Below, one piece after another: positions 59,337-64,000 of a stretch of 64,000 nt of DNA. The translations under genes were made by a program, and so were the position numbers. Numbering within the stretch: the stretch's first letter is position 1; each line of letters opens with the position of its first letter. The DNA is taken from contig NW_022145596.1 in assembly GCF_000002235.5 (NCBI RefSeq), forward strand, positions 5,576,352 to 5,640,351, read 5' to 3'. Under the pieces are notes generated by a model. That model worked only from the letters and a program-made list of their open reading frames with translations. It was not told where the DNA came from and searched no databases. The DNA is from Strongylocentrotus purpuratus (taxonomy: Eukaryota > Echinodermata > Echinoidea > Camarodonta > Strongylocentrotidae).

Positions 59337-62300
59337 ATGGCCGAAGCAGAGTGGATCTGCCAAAATTGCACTTACGTCAATTTAACCGAATGGTCCAAAT
59401 GCATAGCCTGCGATTCGATTCGGATAGAATTTGGAGATGTATCAACTTTACAAGAAGATGAGGTGGGTATTTTTATTCTCTCTTATCCTCAAGCGAGAAA
59501 AGATGAGGTGGGTATATCAGAGGCGACGTTCCGAAAGAGGGTGGGGAGACACATCTGTTGGAAATTTCCACAAGGATTGTCCCCTAAAAATCGACATTTA
59601 ACATTCTAATCACAAGAACAAAAAAAACTATCCATGCTTCATAACAAAAGCAGGTAATAGCTGTTTTTGATACCTAACTTACCAGTTTATATGCTTTGAT
59701 TTATGAACCGCCATGTCAGTTTTGTCGTTGATATCTTCAGCAACGTCGACTGAGATCTCCACAGACTAAAATGGTGTTTCTCGTTCGTGCTAGACAGCAA
59801 AATGTAATTAATTTACATCCGTATTCATAAGTATGATAATTTTTCTGTCATTGTCATTATGTCAGTGGTCGTGCCCAACATGTACTCAGAACAACAGCAT
59901 CTACGCGTTACAATGTCCGGCCTGCTTCATGCCAAACCCACAACCAGCAGTTATAGATGTCACAGAAGATCAAGTCCATGATGTTGCTGAAGATGAGCCG
60001 ATCGGCGCTACTACATGGGAAGAGATGGGTGATGACTGGGTTTGTCACTCTTGTTTCACCTCGAATCCTGTGACGTCGTTGAACTGTCTCCATTGCGATG
60101 AGGGTCGAGGTGTTGATGTACGATCTCGTCCTTCTGGAACCTTTGACAGCCCATGGAGGGTGGGCCCTTTCGGGAGTGGACACCGACCACAGTTGCTGAC
60201 AACTGGTGGTAATGTTGGTGTCCAACAGACGCAACATCATGCAGCAAGGGTAAGTATCGATCGGCTTTGTGGATGACGTAATGCCCTATACACACGAGGC
60301 GTTATTGTTTCCACTGCGCTATTCAAGGACAATTATTTATGAACATGGCTTTGTATTGAAAAACAGGTGACAGGCGAAGTCTCTACAGGCACTGACGTAT
60401 GTCCTCGCCACGGGGTGGCGATGCATAGCATCGACAGTATACACACTATGAACATGACGGACAAAGAAAGAGGACAAAATATACAGTTCCTCATTCTACC
60501 CTCAACAATTGCTGTGGTAGACGAAGTAACATCCCTTCACTGCTATTATGTAAAAATGTGTAGAACAGGTGTCACATGCATATTCTCCTGTTCTACACAT
60601 TTTTACATAATAGCATAGTCTACCAAGCAATTGTTGAGGGTAGAATGAGGAACTGTATATTTTGTCCTCTTTCTTTGTCCGTCATATTCATAGTGACATG
60701 TGGGAAATCAACACATCTGCTCAGACCAATTATTATTTAAAGTATCATGTCCTATTTGCAGGCTAAACAAATGAAAATGTTGAATTCCATCGGAATTTGA
60801 AATATAATACTAAGTTAGAACTTTCCTCAAAACGAAAGGGCTTGAAATGTCTTATTAGGGACTTTTAGATTTACACGACGAGAACGTGGACCACCACGTG
60901 TGACATCCTTTTAAGGTAATGTGACGTCCTTTTAAGGCACTGCCAGACACGGCCCAGTGCCTTACCACAATGTCACACGCGGCAGTCCACGCTCCCGTCG
61001 TGTGAATCTAACAGTCCCTTTGTGGCAAAATAACGACCGCTAAGTTGTCGAATCGAATTTAGAGATTGCAATCCTTTTAGTAAATAGTCTATTTTTCAGA
61101 CCCTTGTACCGAATGGTCGAACGTTTTGTGCTGCGCAAAGATTCAACCAGTTTAATTTTGGCCGTTACAAGAATTGGGTTATTGATGTAGACACATGCTC
61201 ATGTACCCTAATATAAACATAAGATAAGCATTTTGAATATGAAAACATTACTATTTTCATGATTATCATTGGAAAATGAGTTTAAAGGTAGAACTTTCTA
61301 TTGAAACAAATGACGAACGAAACAATGGATAACAACGTATAGAACCTAGTGGAAAGGGTTTTTAAAGATTACGTTTCATATATTATGCTAGTATATTATT
61401 GACTGACTTATTTTGGACACTAGGATCGCAGAACAAAAAGCCAGAAAATGGAATCGTTTGTAAGGGGCCACATGGGCATTAACCTTAACATTAACCCATA
61501 TATTTTGATATAGAGCTAACGACCTTCTTGCTCTCAACAGACGAATTACTCCTACATTTTTTCCTCCTCCTTTTTTTTTACAGCTCGAGACAAAGGAAGT
61601 CTCCACAAATAGGGAACCAACTAATCTTGAAAAACATCTGCAGAAGAACATTGTTGGTCAAAAACATGCAGTATGTTTGGTAGCTCGAAGTGAGTTTGAT
61701 TTGCTCTAGGCCTACTTGTATAAAATCTAAATTTCCCGAAAAATACATGTATAGATCGTCGCAACCCTCACCCAAAGCTTTGATCTGAATTTGATTTTTA
61801 ATCATAATCATAATAAGAAATCATGTTTAATACCTTGGTAATTATGCGGAGACCAATTCAAACTTCAATAAAAAGTAGTCGGATAAAATCAAGCAGATTT
61901 CATAGAAGATATTTTTTTTTAATTACCTAGTACTCTTCTATTGATCGTTGTATATTGCATCAATAAAAAGGTCGAAGGATACTCCTACTTGTTGTCCCAG
62001 GAGTGGGAACTAAAGGCCCAACCCTCTGTGCATTTTTATTAAACAAATTAACATGAAATTGCTGTTATCCCTTCCATCTTTTTCATTTCCAATAAAAAAC
62101 GTTTTAAAAAAACGTTTATTTGTGTTGTTTTTTGTTTTTGTTCTTGTTTCTTGTTTTGTTTTTTTTGTATCATGAACCTATTCTAAATCTATTTTTTTCG
62201 TTTCATTATGCATATGTCTCTTGATCTGTCTGTCTGTCTGTCTCTCTCTCTCTGTCCTTTGTTTTTCTTTCTTTTCTCAATCCCAGCTATCAGACGAAAG

Positions 62301-62364
62301 GAAGCAGGTTGGCAAAGCACGGAGAAGCCGTTGGTATTCCTATTTTTGGGATCATCGGGTACTG
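59337..62364 (+). CDS. NZF zinc-finger / ClpB-type AAA+ protein, 3-prime part outside window
   Basis: Exons: 59337-59462, 59866-60249, optional 60367-60396, 61584-61689, 62287-62364, then beyond the window. Phases join throughout (0, 0, 0, 1, 1). Three zinc fingers of the W-x-C-x2-C-x3-N-x6-C-x2-C type: residues 6-25 (WICQNCTYVN), 43-62 (WSCPTCTQNN) and 100-119 (WVCHSCFTSN). An acidic linker separates fingers 2 and 3 and a Gly/His/Gln-rich stretch follows. Exons 4 and 5 give LEKHLQKNIVGQKHAV and [13 protein letters not shown], the start of a ClpB AAA+ domain up to Walker A. These match CLPB exons 7-8 in position and phase. Finger 1 has the Thr-Tyr pair of ubiquitin-binding NZF fingers. No mitochondrial presequence is evident. 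An in-frame ATG at 59304 is an alternative start. That these exons form one gene is inferred from phase and order. Confidence 0.75.
60444..60695. mobile_element. Foldback MITE copy 2, 3-bp target duplication ACA
   Basis: 252 bp, same family as 4463-4673, starting CACTATGAACATGACGGAC and ending with the complement. ACA flanks both ends (60441-60443, 60696-60698). Arms are longer than in copy 1 because of an extra ATTCTACCCTCAACAATTG segment present in both arms. It lies 47 bp after the candidate donor at 60397 in the NZF-AAA gene. Confidence 0.85.
60857..61019. mobile_element. Second foldback element in the same intron
   Basis: 163 bp. The left arm AGGGACTTTTAGATTTACAC, GACGAGAACGTGGAC and GTGTGACAT is mirrored by the right arm read in complement (AGGGACTGTTAGATTCACAC, GACGGGAGCGTGGAC, GTGTGACAT). 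CCTTTTAAGG-like words and GGCACTG...CAGTGCC lie in the centre, so almost the whole element can form one hairpin. Not related to the 60444 family. Confidence 0.75.
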
Positions 62365-64000
62365 GTATGTCATTTGATCTACCAGGCTGTGACCTATATA
62401 TACATGTACTATAAACATCAATAACGGATCAACATTTGCAAAATTTATTTAACCCATTTCTAACATTTCAAATAGAGTTGATAAGAGAATGATGAAATTT
62501 ATGATCAGACATTGGTTTCAATATCCTCCACTAATCATTATTTTTGTTCACGGATCAGTTTTCAAGAATGCACATTGTGTGTGTGCTTGCTTGTGTGCGC
62601 GCGCGCGCGTGTGTGTGTGTATGTGTATGTGAAGTTTTACTTTTAGTATTGCTCATTTATTTATTCTGTTTTTATAATTTTTTTTACAAAGTAGCATTGT
62701 CAGTTTAGTTTCAAAACTGCTTTCCACAATGACACTGTTGGCCTAGATAAAGTATATATACAATGTGATTAAGATTGAAATTTGAAAAAAAATGGCTAAG
62801 TTCTACATACATGCACCAAATACTGATTTTAAAGCAAAGTAAGAATATTCTATCAATAATGAAGGCGAATTTAAAGACCTTCTTAAAGAAGAAAAATAAA
62901 AGAAACAAAACCCAAATCTGAAAGAAACATCATTACAAGACAATGAGTTATGTGGAAGGGAAAAATGACTTGATTAAAACATTACAATATAGGATTTCCC
63001 GGCCAAATTCGCGAGTTTGTCATTCAAATTAATTTGTCTTGCGTTCAAATTCGACGGTTTTAGTGCAGTCAGGTATATCTCGGGTTTATATTCCCTTTTC
63101 TAGTTTTCAAATCTATGGACTTTTCGTTTGAATCTACGTATGTTTCATTCAAATTAACGAACATTATGCTTCTTTCGCTATTTGGTCATTCGATTTGGCG
63201 CAACACGATTTTCTGACAACGCGACGGTGTACTTTTAGCATTCTAATTCATTTGTAGCATTCAAATTAGCACTTTGTGCACTTAAATTGATGGTCATTAT
63301 ACATTTCTCGTTTATTGCACACTTTTTATAGCTCATTCTTTTTCTTTCAAGATTGTTTTTTCATGTGTATTTCATCATATTTCATTTTCTTGCATTTATA
63401 CACTTATTATTATTCTGATATATCTGATATTCATCAGCATTTAAGTTTGATTGTTAAGAAGAAAAAAACGACTTGCATCTACGGACCTGATGGTCTCAGT
63501 ATATTTGTAAATGTTCATGTAAGGAAGTTGTTTGTCTTATGTTTTATCATAAATTGATCATAATTTCATCATAATTTCATTATGGAAGAAGGGCATAATA
63601 TTGTGACTGGAGTAGGGAGGGACTAGAGTCAACAATTTGAACATGATTAATTATTTAGCCATGTCTTAGCCATCGATCTGCTGGCGGGCAGGTAAACTAT
63701 GAAACTCTTTAAGAAAAACAGAGGGGTGTGCTGGGTATAAGAGACGATGTGAATTACTTTTGTAAAATTCCGAGTCTGTAGTAAAAAAGGGCGATTGAGG
63801 GTACCCCCACCTTTCCCGGGTATATGAACATGTCCGTGCAGAAATGCCATATACCTTGATTTCGCCCCTTCTCTACTTTATGTCTGACTACACCTATCTG
63901 CATTGTCCTGAAAATAAATAAATGGAATAACAGCTTAGACCCTAATGGCAAATCATGCATTTTAACTGCATTATTTAAATACTGTAAAAGTTTGTTGCAA
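62365..64000 (+). other. Intron of the NZF-AAA gene, to window end
   Basis: From the GTATGT donor at 62365 onward no exon carrying the expected GKTELA start of the next AAA+ segment was found. Contains a mixed TG/CG dinucleotide run at about 62576-62625 and AT-rich sequence with repeated ATTCAAATTAA-like words at 63020-63290. Confidence 0.5.

Noticed and set aside
59908-60295. Minus-strand frames of 110 and 79 codons
   Set aside because: Antisense shadows of the zinc-finger exon 59866-60249.

Overview
The window is AT-rich animal genomic DNA. Three complete intron-bearing host genes can be read by matching exons to well-known metazoan proteins: VAMP7 (+, 6018-12437), integrin-linked kinase ILK (-, 26254-40217) and mitochondrial CLPB (+, 41202-51040). 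A fourth gene (+, from 59337) runs off the right edge. The many short transposons, CT and ATG microsatellites, G/C runs and frequent ACATGTA words suggest a marine invertebrate deuterostome, most likely a sea urchin. That assignment is inference; no species marker is present.

Layout. 1-6017: intergenic, with a hAT terminus, a Penelope-like GIY-YIG remnant and a foldback element. 6018-12437: VAMP7 in seven exons, 220 aa. 12438-26253: no gene seen, but a 357-bp hAT-type element with an 8-bp target duplication and a 4.4-kb PIF/Harbinger element with CAT target duplications, a decayed transposase exon and nested insertions. 26254-40217: ILK in eleven exons, 448 aa, with a 28-copy 35-bp minisatellite in intron 5. 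ILK and CLPB are divergent, about 1 kb between start codons. 41202-51040: CLPB with ankyrin repeats and one AAA+ domain. 51041-54620: a cluster of TTAA-ended MITEs and G-rich DNA. 54795-56419: two tRNA-Gln(CTG)-like genes, the second with four extra bases. 59337-62364: a gene encoding three NZF/RanBP2 zinc fingers followed by the start of a ClpB-type AAA+ domain.

The last gene is the most interesting item. Its AAA+ exons share intron positions and phases, and one 78-nt exon length, with CLPB 8 kb upstream on the same strand, so it looks like a CLPB tandem duplicate in which zinc fingers of the ubiquitin-binding type stand where CLPB has a mitochondrial presequence and ankyrin repeats. Only the part up to Walker A is in the window, so an intact ATPase cannot be shown.

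The three complete genes have no evident shared pathway (SNARE fusion, integrin adhesion, mitochondrial disaggregation). CLPB and the NZF-AAA gene are related by descent. Non-coding DNA is dominated by short non-autonomous transposons, often inside introns or next to splice sites.
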